A stretch of 64,000 bases of DNA from Rhyzopertha dominica (GCA_025024175.1 QCXZ01000075.1:5022001-5086000), one strand, 5' to 3'; positions 18,006 to 29,249 are shown, counted from the first letter of the stretch. The notes: generated by a model from the letters alone, not told the origin. Translations and numbers: made by a program.

Positions 18006-19250
18006 ATGGTATCCAGTAATAGCTCCAACATTGTTAGGAGTGAGAAGCTTGAAGTATTTGATGAGCCTATTTTTGATGATTCTCTACTAAGTCTACATGA
18101 ACATACATACAAGCCCTATGGATCACCACAGTTTAATAATTCTGATGAGGTGCGAATAGCAGTCAACTTCCAAGATTTAATACTTGACATTGCCAACAGT
18201 TACCTATATATTGAGGGTTCTTTTACTCCAACCGAAGAGAACAAAGTCTGTTATCTCAAGAACAATGCATTAGCATTTCTATTCGATGAGATTCGTTACT
18301 TGTTGGGCGGTGAGCAGATTACACTGGTAAGGAAGCCGGGCATTACAACAACGTTGAAAACAATGGCGTCTTTCGGCAAACCACGCACTCAAACGCTCAT
18401 CACCAGTGGTTGGGGTTTGAATGCTAATAAACAATATTTGTTAGACGTTGCTAGTCATACTTTTAGTGGCAAATTGCCACTTAGTTATTTGATGGGTTTC
18501 GCTGAAGATTATAGCAAAGGACTTGTAAATGTAAAGCACGAGCTGGTACTTATAATTGCACGAAACTTTAAAAACAGTTATCACGGAGAGGTCGATGCCA
18601 ACATTAAAATTAGTAAGATAGAATGGAAGATACGACATATAGTGCCAGAGGATCGTCAGAAATTAAAAATCCTATCTCGTATGAAGAGAAATGCTATTAT
18701 AAAAGTTCCATATCGAATGTGGGATCTATACGAACTCCCTGCCCTACGCCAAACCTCTTCTGATGTATGGTCTTTAAAAACCAGTACTAACCTTGAGAAA
18801 CCTCGTTATGTTATCATAGCATTCCAGAATATTGGAAACTATGATAACCGTCAATCAGATCCAACCGCGTTTACGCATGCTAATGTAAGTGATATTCGTT
18901 TATTTTTAAACTCTAGCGTATACCCATATGAACGGTGGAATCTAAATTTTAACAATAAACTTTATGCCCCGGCCTATTATGCATACGAAAGATTTCAAAC
19001 TAGCTATTACAACCGAACAGCTGAACCTCTCATGGATTATGGCGAATTTCTAAACAATCCCATATTTGTGATTGATTGCTCTCATCAAGCTGATGCGTTA
19101 AAAACTTCCACTGTAGACATTAAGATTGAATTTGAAACACGCGAACAATCTTTCCCAGCCAATATTAAAGTATACGCCCTCATTTTTCATGACGCATTTA
19201 TAACATATAACTCTCTAGATGGAACAGTTAACAGAATAACCTCATTGTAA
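18006..19250 (+). CDS. Major capsid (hexon-like, double jelly-roll) protein
   Basis: An intact 414-aa frame beginning MVSSNSSN. LEVFDEPIFDDSLLS, TYKPYGSPQFNNSDEVRI and an FLFDEIRYLLGGE segment are characteristic of arthropod Polinton capsid proteins, often annotated as F54H12.2-like in nematodes and insects. Later segments include FAEDYSKG, YRMWDLYELPALRQ, IIAFQNIGNYDNRQSDP and a C-terminal VKVYALIFHDAFITY. Two beta-rich jelly-roll domains are expected to assemble as trimers. It follows the penton and 88-aa genes at minimal spacing. No break is seen, in contrast to the polymerase side. Confidence 0.9.
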   Translation: MVSSNSSNIVRSEKLEVFDEPIFDDSLLSLHEHTYKPYGSPQFNNSDEVRIAVNFQDLILDIANSYLYIEGSFTPTEENKVCYLKNNALAFLFDEIRYLLGGEQITLVRKPGITTTLKTMASFGKPRTQTLITSGWGLNANKQYLLDVASHTFSGKLPLSYLMGFAEDYSKGLVNVKHELVLIIARNFKNSYHGEVDANIKISKIEWKIRHIVPEDRQKLKILSRMKRNAIIKVPYRMWDLYELPALRQTSSDVWSLKTSTNLEKPRYVIIAFQNIGNYDNRQSDPTAFTHANVSDIRLFLNSSVYPYERWNLNFNNKLYAPAYYAYERFQTSYYNRTAEPLMDYGEFLNNPIFVIDCSHQADALKTSTVDIKIEFETREQSFPANIKVYALIFHDAFITYNSLDGTVNRITSL

Positions 19251-19430
19251 TTTCCCCTACCTTCATCTTAGAAAAACTATACATGACTTGCGCTCTGGAT
19301 GTGCTAGTATTGGCTGTACCACTACTCCCACTCCTGTGAAACGATTTTTCTGCTTATTCTTCTCTGAACTGAGGGTTTACGCATCTTATTCCTAAATTGA
19401 GATCGCGACCGTGCGTATGTGTGTGTAAAA

Positions 19431-20000
19431 ATGATCAAGCAGCCAATATTCTTGATAGTAGATTTCCAAGGATTTAAATATGGAAAAGATGGTAAATTCT
19501 TTATGAAAGAACTTGCAGCCGTTTGTCAAAATGATGGGCGACACACGTACTTCCTATTCAAACCGCCTAAACCGTTTAAGGAATTATCTAGGCAACAGCA
19601 AGTGCAATATCGTTGGCTCGAAAGAAACTATCTGAGAGGCATCAAGTGGTCTGATGGATACACCGATCTAAGCATGCTGCCAGCATTGCTGCTCAAACTA
19701 GTTACAAATGTAATTAATCACAGAGATGACAACGTTTACATATTATGCAAAGGAAGCGAGAAGAAAAGTATTTTACAATCACAGCTCGAACTAAACAACA
19801 TAACCGCTACAATAATCGACTTGGACGATTATCAAGCATACTTACCCAATATAACAAGTTTAAGTGGAATGCAACGATCATCGGATATACCAACATGTCT
19901 TTTTCACAATCATCTGCAGGCGCATTGTGCTCTGAGGAACGTATGGGATCTCTATTATAAGCTCACAGATTATGATTTAAGCACTATCCTATATGAATAG
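19431..20000 (+). CDS. Rightmost Polinton ORF, possible exonuclease-like fold
   Basis: ATG 19431 is the first true ATG; the frame is open slightly upstream from a GTG. The 189-aa product starts IFLIVDFQGFKYG and has KFFMKELAAV, a YFLFKPPKPF motif, a WLERNYLRGIKWSDG segment, then VYILCKGSEKK. It ends with HNHLQAHCALRNVWDLYYKL. The hydrophobic-VDFxGF start with a later KG..K and an HxxH/HCALRN C-terminus recalls a family common beside arthropod Polinton capsid genes, in an RNase H/DEDD-like arrangement (D in the first strand, KEL on the next). Nuclease activity is inferred only. It ends 230 bp before the TIR; AATAAA at about 20089 could polyadenylate it. Confidence 0.65.
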   Translation: MIKQPIFLIVDFQGFKYGKDGKFFMKELAAVCQNDGRHTYFLFKPPKPFKELSRQQQVQYRWLERNYLRGIKWSDGYTDLSMLPALLLKLVTNVINHRDDNVYILCKGSEKKSILQSQLELNNITATIIDLDDYQAYLPNITSLSGMQRSSDIPTCLFHNHLQAHCALRNVWDLYYKLTDYDLSTILYE

Positions 20001-20230
20001 ATAAGAGACAAATATGATTGTTAATTTAATTTCTAGATAACATATGCAGACAGTGTCAATTGAGCTAAGATATATATTTTTAAAAGTAAATAAATAATAT
20101 ATGTCCTACAACATTGTTTAATTCCCCTAAACGACAATAATAAATCTTAGTAACTTTCCACTTTCTAGGTCAATTTTTGATTGTTCTTTAATCGAACGAA
20201 TCGATCAAATTTATTTTTTTTGCTATAATG

Positions 20231-20441
20231 ATAACTAAATAATCAAATTAAAAGTTCCACTCCCTTTTCTCAAAAGCTAGCAATCATCCATCGCATCACC
20301 AACCCCCCACCACCTAAATCCACACATTAAATAATCAAAAATCCTGAAAAAAGTTCATTAGCGTCAATTAATTAAATGCTTAATTACTTCAATTAATTAT
20401 CAATTAAAATTTTGCAACAGAACATACAGATATGTCCTACT
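20231..20441 (-). repeat. Polinton right terminal inverted repeat
   Basis: Inverted match to 3679-3889, ending in ...CCTACT. The variable patch lies at 20263-20274. It is followed directly by the second ACTGAC. Confidence 0.93.
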
Positions 20442-20447
20442 ACTGAC
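20442..20447 (+). repeat. Polinton target-site duplication, right copy
   Basis: ACTGAC, identical to 3673-3678. It re-enters the Penelope-like endonuclease frame, with its two codons (Thr-Asp) duplicated by the insertion. Confidence 0.95.
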
Positions 20448-20841
20448 CACACTTTTGACTTTGATAATACCAAAATTATTACTACGGAACAACATAAATA
20501 AAATAGACAATTTTTAGAAATGATACATATTCAAAAAAACCTAAACATATGTGTAAACGACAGGACTGACATACAAGGACTAAGTAATACCTACTGCACC
20601 GTCATTTAAACACACCCTCCCACCGTCACATTTACCATCCACAATGATAGCAAAGGAACAAACTTGAAGGTACATTTTATATTATTATCAAAATTGTAAA
20701 TGTCATATTGATTTTCATAATAATTTGTCAATCTACAAAATAAAAATATTCGACAAAGACCTAAATTATTAGAAAAAAGTGTCTTTAATTTATAAAAATA
20801 AGGAGCCAGAACCTACAAATAAATACAATAAGAAAAATTAA
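20448..20841 (+). pseudogene. Penelope-like endonuclease, right part and 3' UTR (copy A)
   Basis: In the same frame as the left part, the sequence continues the GIY-YIG domain: HTFDFDNTKIITTEQ, a TAA, then FLEMIHI and DRTDIQGLSNTY, ending at TAA 20607-20609. The parallel segments of copy B (EMYHI, KKSDTQQLSSIY) confirm the alignment. The 3' UTR ends in the ~70-bp block (20772-20841) that occurs inverted at 2058-2128. The separation from 3678 is due entirely to the Polinton. Confidence 0.8.
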
Positions 20842-20849
20842 ACCAGTAT

Positions 20850-21652
20850 GATTTTCACTATTTAAAATTATTTTTTCTCTGATCTTTTGTTGACATTTCG
20901 ATATTTTGTACTTGTAACAATTACAAACATAATCAATTATTATTGCTCCGTGATTTGAAAAAAAAACATTCTGATACTTGTCGCTAGTTTAGTACAAACA
21001 CCCTGCCTGTAACAAAAAATATGCAATAAACTTAAGGTAATTAGGTATATTTCTTAATGCATTTAATATGCGTACAGTCGCAGGCGGGTGTTAAAACAGC
21101 CCCGCGGAGCGCGTATAACTTGTGATCTTGGATGCACTTTAACTACCCTAAACTGCATGACGTCCGCAGGAAAGTTCTAAGAACCCCGGGGTCAAACATA
21201 AATAAAACATTTAAGTGCTTCCCGGTGCCCCTCGCATTGTTTCACGTGCCGAGCTATGGGGATAAATATTTGACTAAGATTTAGAACAACGGGCTACACC
21301 CCTAATAAATTACGACAAGATCCGACGGCGCGCCGCCGGGTTAAAATATTTACAGTACAACAAAACAACTCTGTTATTGCGGAGTTGCCGAATTGAAAGC
21401 GCCTAAACGATTTTCATAGAGATTGGCTTGCGAACCGGTTTTTGAAATATTGCGACGGGATTTTGCATGCGCGACAGTCGCCTTCATATTTATTGTAGCG
21501 TTTTGATTTGATTTGATTGATTGATTATACCGGCGTACGGTCAGCATTTCTGCCACTTCCGGATATACCGCCGGGCCGGGCGTCTACGCTGGGTTGAAGG
21601 GGTACATGCTGATTGCTAGTAGTACGACCGCCTAACGCATGTTACGGGAATA
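20850..21652. other. Intergenic sequence without recognisable features
   Basis: Locally richer in G+C (21070-21350) than its surroundings. I see no family motif in any frame; short open frames here, including one at 21374-21556 (-), resemble nothing I know. Confidence 0.5.
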
Positions 21653-22983
21653 CGAGGCAAATTTTTTAAGTAAGTACCGTTTTGGAATTAAAAAAAGACG
21701 TGCAAAGATATCGCAATAATTTTATCTTACATGAAAGCCTGTACCTTAATCTACTTTTATACATAATTTCCGTGAATATTGAGGCACTTGTCATAANGTG
21801 GCACCAGTTTTTGAATACCCTCCTCATAAAATTCTGCCGCCTGACTTGTTAACCACTGTATCACAAATGTTTCGACTTCGTTATCGTCTTGAAGACGCTG
21901 ACCACCCAGGTGTTTCTTCAAGTGCAGGAACAAATGGTAGTCGCTGGGCGCCAGATCAGGGCTGTATGGAGGATGATCTAGAGTTTCCCATTTAAAAGAT
22001 TTGATGAGATCTTTGGTCCGATTAGCCACATGTGGGCGGGCATTGTCATGCAGCAAAACGATACCCTTACTCAACTTGCCACGTCTTTTGTTCTGGATTG
22101 CACGACGCAGATTGTTCAATGTCTTACAATCAGACGCTGCATTGATTGTCTCATTGCGAGGCAGAAACTCCACTAGCAATACTCCTTTTCTGTCCCAAAA
22201 AACTGTGCACATGGCTTTCCGGGCAGAAATTGTTTGCTTAAACTTCACTTTTTTGGGTGATGATGAATGTCACCATTCCATGGATTGTTGTTTCGATTCT
22301 GGTGTGACGTAGGCCACCCATGTTTCGTCACCAGTAACAATTTGGTCTAAAAAATCTTCACCTTCATTGTGGTACCGCTCAAGGAAAGTCAATGCACTGC
22401 CTAAACGTTGGGTTTTGTGCAAATCCGTCAACATTTTCGGAACCCAACGTGAACACAATTTCCTGTAATTCAAGTTCTCGGTCACAATGCGATACAAAAC
22501 ACTACGAGAATATTGAGGAAAGCAGTCGTACAATGATGAAATTGTAAAGCGTGTGTTTTCTCTCACCTTTTTGTTCACTTTCTGCACCAAGTCTTCATTA
22601 ATGACCGAAGGACGCCCACTCCGTTCTTCATCATGCACATTTGTGCGGCCATCTTTAAATGCTCTCATCGATTTCCTTACCATTCCATCACTCATAATGT
22701 TTTGTCCGTAAACTTCACAGATCTCACGATGAATATCGATCGGTTTTACGCCTTTAGCACTAAGAAATCGTATAACAGCCCGTACTTCACAATCGGCGGG
22801 ACTCACGATTGTCGGAGGCATCTTAAACACTCAGTAAACAACGTATACAATGAAGAATCAAACAGTAATGGCGTCAGTGCGTAGACAAGAGATGTAGGTA
22901 ACCAGCGCGCATGCGCGGAACGCCGACCGTAGCGCTGCGGCGGCGGAATCGCAAAACGGTACTTACTTAAAAAACATGCCTCG
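21653..22983 (-). mobile_element. Mariner DNA transposon with TIRs and TA duplication
   Basis: The ends CGAGGCA...TTTTTAAGTAAGTACCGTTTTG and their inverted counterpart (22952-22983) bracket 1,331 bp, flanked on both sides by TA (21651-21652, 22984-22985). This is the length, end structure and target of a mariner. The single gene inside is a near-complete transposase on the minus strand. Confidence 0.93.
21757..22830 (-). pseudogene. Mariner transposase with one in-frame stop
   Basis: ATG 22830 (or the MPPTIV start at 22821) to a stop at 21757, 357 codons. The N-terminal helix-turn-helix region includes GVKPIDIHREICEVYG and GRPSVI. The WVPKMLTDLHK linker precedes the catalytic triad TGDETW, LLHDNARPH and YSPDLAPSDYHLF, with 34 residues between the last two Asp (DD34D). 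The only break is TGA at 22270-22272 right after MEW, where Arg (CGA) is usual, plus one ambiguous codon at 21797. One substitution therefore separates this copy from an open frame; it could have been recently active. Confidence 0.93.
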
Positions 22984-22989
22984 TATAAG

Positions 22990-24559
22990 GACTGAATGGG
23001 AAGGTTATATAGGTAACCTTCATTTTCTTTGAATGTTTTCTTGGTGCTGTTGACATTGGTCCATTTCAGAGTCGCTTGATTAATTTCTTGTACCTTATGG
23101 TTTCAGTTCTAGCCATTATTTTTAATTTTTCCCTGGTTTCTGAAAAATCCTCTCTATAGTTGTTTTTCGTGTAAAGCACGCTCCTCCTCTTTTTCGTTGG
23201 TCTCCGCTTAGCTTCCAAGTCTTCCGTGTGGTTTACCTCTTTCCTTTAGATGTGTCCCTAGTATTTTATGTGTTTGATGTCGGTTTGGCTCGGCTGCATT
23301 GTTATTCTTGTTGGAGGTCGTTTAAAGTGCCGAAATTCTGTCGGCATTTTCCATTCAGGTTTACGTTGTTCGTAGTTCTTGAACACTTTTTCCAAGCTAC
23401 TTCTGAGCTTCGAGGGTAGTTTCCGTCTTCCAGGATTTTATGTACCACTATTGTGTAATTTTTTGTATGCACTTAACTATATACATGGAACATCACTATA
23501 GCGACCGTAACAATGATAATAGTAACGCAAACATAAGTATATAACACTAGGACACAATGTGAATTAAACTCTTACAATTTTATGTAGTTGTTCGATTTCT
23601 GTATCTTATTTAGGCTTCTCTTTCATGATGATGTTGACGTTTCCTTGTGTGATTTAACCTGATTGTCCGATCGCTTGCTGGAGCTCTAGATGTGGCGTAA
23701 AACTAGGGGATTATTCTTGAATGTGTGCATTTTTTTGTATATTAAAGATTACAGATTATTTACGGCCGTGGGTTTATTTTCATGACTTCCTCGTCTCTAG
23801 ACAAAACTATCACACTATCGCAGTTGTTCCTTTTACTCCTTCTTTCTGGTGTTGCCTTTAAGATTTGTTATCTCCAACTGAAGTCTTTTTGTTTCAAGTC
23901 GCTTATGAGCGCTCAGATTCCTGAGTTGTATTCTGATCGTAGACCTTGTACAGTTTCTTCCAAGCGACTGCCTAACTTCCACATGTTTTGTATGGTGTGA
24001 TTTTTCTTGCCTCGTTATTGCTGGAGAATGTTCCCCCATATATCTGTTTCATTTTGTAACTTCTTATTTATTGTAGCGTTTTGTCAAAAATCAAAATCGA
24101 TGTTAAATTGATTTTGGGGTAAAAATCGTGCAGAAAGCCTACAATTGTAAATAAATCCTTAAAAATTGCACAAAAGAGTATCCACCTGACAAGAATTATA
24201 GAAGCTTCCAATAGTTGACGGTGTAGCAGCTGGAACTTCGTTCTTCATCGGCAGAAGATAGATTTACCTCATTGTTCTTCTTGAACCCTCAATAAAAGAG
24301 GTAATTGATCTTTATTATTTTTTTTAATTGCTTCAATGATGTTATGTCACATTTCAGGGTTTTGTCCTTTCAATACGATTAAATTTTCCCGTCAACTTTG
24401 CCCTTGGTTTCGCCGCTCCTTTGGTGGAACATCCAGATTATCTACTCATACCTTTACCATATCAACCCTTACCGGTTCCTAGACAACTTCATGGACACGC
24501 AAGCATACAGATCACTACAAACAGAAAAAAAACAACAACAACTGCAAGAAGAAGAATTT
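22990..24559. other. Intergenic sequence without recognisable genes
   Basis: No family motif seen. The minus strand from about 23240 to 23000 is open and Lys/Arg-rich over short stretches (KKRR, KKLIKRL) and could be an eroded element ORF, but I cannot name it. Confidence 0.4.
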
Positions 24560-24832
24560 TGGCAAAATCAGGAAAAGGGAAGTCAATGACCGAGTCAGTC
24601 TCGACACCAGACCTTACTGACCACCCACTCACAGAAGACGAAGCCGCAGTTGTGGTAAAAGGGGGAACTATGCCATCGTCCCTGCGAAAGTACCGGTGGA
24701 ATGCATCATCGCCAACGTAGAAGCTGCTATCCGAGTTTTTCCAGAGCACAAAACCGAAGAAATAGTAATAAATAACATTAAAGTCTCCACTGAGATGTCA
24801 AAAGCTATTAATGAAAAAGTAGTGCTTAAGTA
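24560..24832 (+). pseudogene. Penelope-like element N-terminal ORF fragment
   Basis: One frame gives HPLTEDEAAVVVKGG up to about 24667, and the next frame continues NYAIVPAKVPVECIIANVE and AAIRVFPEHKTEEI to a stop at 24832. An LTEDE...LxKGxxYAIVP...VPVExII..VE series is what I recall from the region just before the RT domain of PLE-type ORFs. The frame change sits exactly at a GGGGG run. No RT follows, so this is an isolated fragment. Family assignment is from memory of the motif series and moderately sure. Confidence 0.45.
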
Positions 24833-25249
24833 GTTAATGTGTTTGAGAAGAATCTTCAGAATAATGAATTGAGGATCATTACAGAAATAACTGTTGATAA
24901 ATTGAGTATTTACATTTGCTGTTAACTGTAATTTTACTATCTAGTGGTTTTCAAAATAGCGTCTAGTTTATGTGTTTACTGATTATATACCTACAGTTAT
25001 AGTCCTGATATTGTCTTTTTGTCATATCACAATTCTGTGGTGTCGAATTAAAGTGGTCAGTCATAAGGCTGACAGATCGTAGTATATTTGTTTTACAGAG
25101 TTTTTGAGCAGAAACTTATATTCCATCTAATATGCAACCGTGAGACAAGAAAATACAGCTGTGCCAAAACCAGATACAGTTGACTGCAATCTGATTAATA
25201 GTTGTGCCTGATTAGAGCCCTGCGCAATATAAATACCATCCTCAAAACA

Positions 25250-25860
25250 GACTAAAAATTTTAAAAACTCTTTGAACTAGTTCAACCAAATCAGTATTGA
25301 GAAAACCAAATCAATGCTTCGCATTCAAGTTTTGAACGAACTAACGCAATATAAAGAAATTTCAGTGCATTGCTATTCTGAAAGTCACGAAAAATTCTGT
25401 AAACATAATCAAACAGCTGAAATGCTTAAACAGCAGTATTTTTGAGATATTCACTAAACACTAGTTCATAGTCAAGGGTAACACCCAGAAGCTTAAAGTA
25501 TACATTCAAAGGGACTGTTTCCTCGAAAACAAAACTACACTACACTTGAAAATCTTCAGACATAGGCGATTAATAATACATCATGCGAGAACGCGAAGTA
25601 GATCCTCATGCAGGAGACGGCAGTCATGAGCAATCGTTGTCACGATATACTTTTAAGTCATCAGCATAAAGCATCTTATTACTATGAAGGCACCTCCCCG
25701 AGATAAGACAAATCAATTTACAACAACAAAGCACACAAAGCAGGGAAATTTGCGCATTTAAAATTATTGTAACACCTGTTAAAGAAGAAAATAAGACGAG
25801 GCTATCAACACCGTCCGTATGATAGTGGTTGTTATAGAGTATGCCAATTAGCAACATATT
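25250..25860 (-). pseudogene. LINE reverse transcriptase fragment
   Basis: The minus strand carries MLYADDLKVYRDN (catalytic YADD, codons near 25648-25671), then FKLLGVTLDYELVFSEYL. A separate thumb segment reads FRDFQNSNALKFLYIALV followed by RSKLE. The order and wording are those of CR1/Jockey LINEs. Multiple stops and frame changes show it is long dead. Confidence 0.65.
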
Positions 25861-25869
25861 AAGTTTTGC

Positions 25870-27230
25870 TTGCTATATAGTATAAAGCGTTTTTATTTTT
25901 AGGACTACAATAAATCAAACAAGAAAGCGAGCTAATATTGTGTTGTTATCAGGTTCGGAACTCTTTTGTGTCTTTAACTCATCAGGAAGTTGGTTCAAAA
26001 CTGCAAAATTTATTAGGTAAGCAGACACTTCGACAATTAGGCTTTAACCAACCACCATCAACTATTCCCACTTGCATATAACATTAGTGGGTTGCTCAGC
26101 ACCATTCATTCGATGTAGTTTTTTTTTATAAAAACAACCCGGCTGAGTTTTAAAATTCTCCCAAGCGTGGCAACCTGGTAGCGGATGCAACCCACTTACG
26201 TCATCAGCACGGACCGCAAACAGAGCGGCACGGAGCGGGCAATTTCATGCATAAACATAAATTTACAGGACGTGAACCGAAAAATACATTTGTTAGCGCC
26301 ACCGAATAAACAAAAGGGCGGACATTTCGATTTGCCTACATCATTCCCCGAACGGAATTCAAAATATTTTCTGGCCCGTCGCTATTTCTACGTTACCTTT
26401 TGGTACGGAAGCGCAGCGCTGACTTTTTAGGTACACAACGGGTTTGTTATTCGACATTGTACGTAAATAATACACGCGTATTTGGATCCGGAATAGTCTA
26501 AATGTAGAAGTTTGAAGGTCAGTTTGATGTAGATAATGATAGCAGCAAGCTCCAAATATAAAGACTGGGTGCGCATGATACACGAAAACGTATAAAATTA
26601 CTTTGGACTACTGAATTAAAGGCTAAAAAAAATATCGATTTCTGGCCGCCAACTGAATTAAAATTCTTAACAAAATAGTAACAGCACATGAAGTTTTACA
26701 GAGACTACTTTTATTATAGTATGTACACTCAATACTACGCCAGATTTGCGATAGAGAGTCAGTTTTCGTTTTTCCGCTTACTCCCCACAGTATCCCTCTG
26801 AAAACACTTATAACGCTTTTAAAACTCAGTGTTTTCCGGAAGAATCCTAAACTGAAGCCAAGTAATTTATTCGTAACAAACTGATACCGTGGTCCATTTT
26901 CAGGTACGCTATTACAAATTTCCTGATTGAACTAAGTTTGATGTGTAACGGCGGTAAAATGAGTTTCTCAAGTGATGCCGATAATCCATATTTGATATTT
27001 TTCTAAGCAATATGTATTGGTATGTTATGTCCTAACGCGTTCTACTGTTTGCGTGGTATAAAAACAACAATACTTCGTATAGAACGAATACAATCCTAAA
27101 ATTAAAACCACTACTTTGGTCATATTGATCACTTCATTTTGCTCAAAAAATTATTAAATTTGGATCTTCTAAATCAATAAACAACTACGTGTCGAATACA
27201 AAAATTTTAAGTCTGATCCTACCAACCAAC
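25870..27230. other. Intergenic sequence without recognisable genes
   Basis: No convincing protein or RNA signal on either strand. Confidence 0.4.
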
Positions 27231-27239
27231 GTCGGNAAT

Positions 27240-28020
27240 ATCACAAGGTTCAAATCTTCAGAAAAGTTACTATTTACAGATGACTTAAGGCTTTTTTGGA
27301 AATTAAGTCTATTCTAGACTGTGAGCTTCTTCAGAATGATTTATCACAACTGAATGATTGAACTAAGACTAATAGCTTATGTGTAAATAAAGAAAAATGT
27401 TATGCCATGACCTCACTAAAATAAGAAATCTGTACTTATAAGTTAGGAGGTGCAGCTTTAACACAAATATTTAGTTTTAGGAACCTAGGTGTTTTGTTCG
27501 ATAAGATATTATATTTTACTCACCATATATGTTATAAAATTCTGGGTTATTATGTTATTTAATGCTTTAATTAGCTCAAAGTCCAATTATTTGGTATCCC
27601 ATTTATCAAACTCATATAGCTCTTCTTTGAAGCTTTGCAAAGCAAACTTTTGAAATTTTTATATTTCTTATCTAATGGGGTGTACACACCTAGAGGTATT
27701 GAGCCAAAGTCGCTCGAATTGTATTGTATTAGACCTTCGTCATTCAATCTGCATCATTAAATTTCTATATATTATACTTAATAGTAAAATTAATTGCTCC
27801 TACCTGCTGAACAAGATACCTGTAATAGCCCAACTTTTTATGAACCACCTAGTAGAAGAAATGTTTTATCTAAAGCCCTCATAAATTTAACGTGTAATCA
27901 CTTTAATATAATAAGCAAATGCTGTGACATAAACAGTGATACGTTACAGTTTATAGTAACAATATTCCTAATATTCCCCTCTTTATATTGGTTCTCCCTT
28001 TTGTTTTGGTTCTGATTGGG
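27240..28020 (+). pseudogene. LINE reverse transcriptase fragment
   Basis: Plus-strand frames show LLFTDDLRLFWK (from about 27268; FADD to FTDD), LQNDLSQLND, CVNKEKCYAM, FRNLGVLFDK and LYFTHHI, then a C-terminal FLYIILNSKINCSYLLN block near 27760. This is the palm-to-thumb order of a CR1/Jockey LINE, heavily mutated. The 5' part is missing. Confidence 0.62.
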
Positions 28021-28529
28021 ATTACTGAAAATTGAATTGCAGCTATTTTGGATTTTCTATTGTTTTAGTTATAAGGGCACAAAAAGATTTTCATATTTCC
28101 TGTAATTGGGTGTATATAATAAATCTGCAAATATTGGCTATTTGAATCCTGTGTATATATTTCTAAAGAACTTTAAACGTCATAATTTTCTTTCAAATAA
28201 ATTCCGTACGCTACGGGTAAATATGTTACAATATGGACTAAAACTGAATCAAAACTTTGCTGTGATTCCTCCATGCTTCTGGCGAAGACAAGGGACAAGC
28301 TATACAGGGTGATCTATAAGCTCTTTACCAAACTTGAACAAATGAATAATGATGATATTCTAAGTAAAAAATGTCCTTTTTCTTTTAGTTTGGAAGTTAT
28401 AGGCATTTACATTATTTATGCTAAAAATTTTATGCAATTTGAAATTCTCCAGTTACCTTTGAATCATTATTTGGGAAGTTACCTAAGTTAGCTTTGAATT
28501 ATTACTTAATTGTCAAATCAAATATTTAT

Positions 28530-28885
28530 TTGTCAAAATCACACAATGAACATGTATGGTCTTTGCAAAATCCCCATGCCATTAGACCCAGGCGATTTCA
28601 GCGACGTTTTAGTGTAAATGTTTGGGTGGCATTTTCGATAATACCTTGCTGCCTATACAGATTATAAATGATCGCTTCAATAGAGGGCTCTACAGACAAC
28701 TTTTGCAGCATACTCTTTATGATCTAATACACGAAGTACCAGCACGAGGGCTACTGGTTAAATAAAAATTTTCCAAATCATTGGATTGGTAATGGAGATC
28801 CAGTAGCTTGCCCGCCACGCTCGCCGGATTTGAATCCCTTAGGTTTTTATCTATAGGGTCATATGAAGCAGCTAGAAGAAGGTGG
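28530..28885 (+). pseudogene. Degenerate Tc1/mariner-superfamily transposase
   Basis: Two frames give HNEHVWSLQNPHAIRPRRFQ, RFSVNVWVAF, then NFPNHWIGNGDPVACPP and RSPDLNPLGFYL. These match the second half of a DDE transposase family widespread in insects (helix-turn-helix DUF4817 type), whose related but different copy starts at 63206. The second catalytic Asp region is mutated (QHEG for QHDG) and there are stops. An ACAGGGTGATC terminus-like sequence at about 28299 precedes it. Confidence 0.65.
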
Positions 28886-29249
28886 TTATTTTGAGCAATT
28901 TTCATAATTTATATTTCGATTTTTCTGCGTTGCGGTTTTCGGTTAGTGACCACAGCACTTGCGGGATCCTCCTTTAGTGCCTGCATTAGATTAATTTTTA
29001 ATAATGAATATTCAAGGGTCTCATTTTTACTGGAAACGGATAATAAATATTTTCGCTTAATTAAGTAGTATGATATCAAGCTTTGTTTTATAAAGATAAG
29101 GATATCGCTTACGATATACGGTCATTACCATTAGCCCAGGAAACTTTATAAAGCACTATTAAAACGGAGTTACATTCAAGCTACTTAACTTTAAGGATGT
29201 TTCACATCCTTGCACCTCTAAAAATATCGGCTTATTTTTTTACTTCTAT

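Larger units (their letters stand above)
3679..20441. mobile_element. Complete Maverick/Polinton DNA transposon (virus-like)
   Basis: The ends are AGTAGGACAT... and its exact inverted complement, with TIRs of about 211 bp and a 6-bp target duplication on both sides. The interior holds the diagnostic Polinton set: protein-primed DNA polymerase B, retroviral-type integrase with chromodomain, FtsK/HerA-like packaging ATPase, adenovirus-like cysteine protease, penton-like and hexon-like capsid proteins. The length (16.8 kb) is in the usual 15-20 kb range. It also carries a spliced RING gene not part of the core set. Replicative genes appear frameshifted, while the capsid block is largely open. 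It is nested in a Penelope-like element. Confidence 0.95.

Noticed and set aside
24398..24589. Plus-strand frame before the PLE-like fragment
   Set aside because: The first part matches nothing I know, and the frame ends where the better-supported frame continues.
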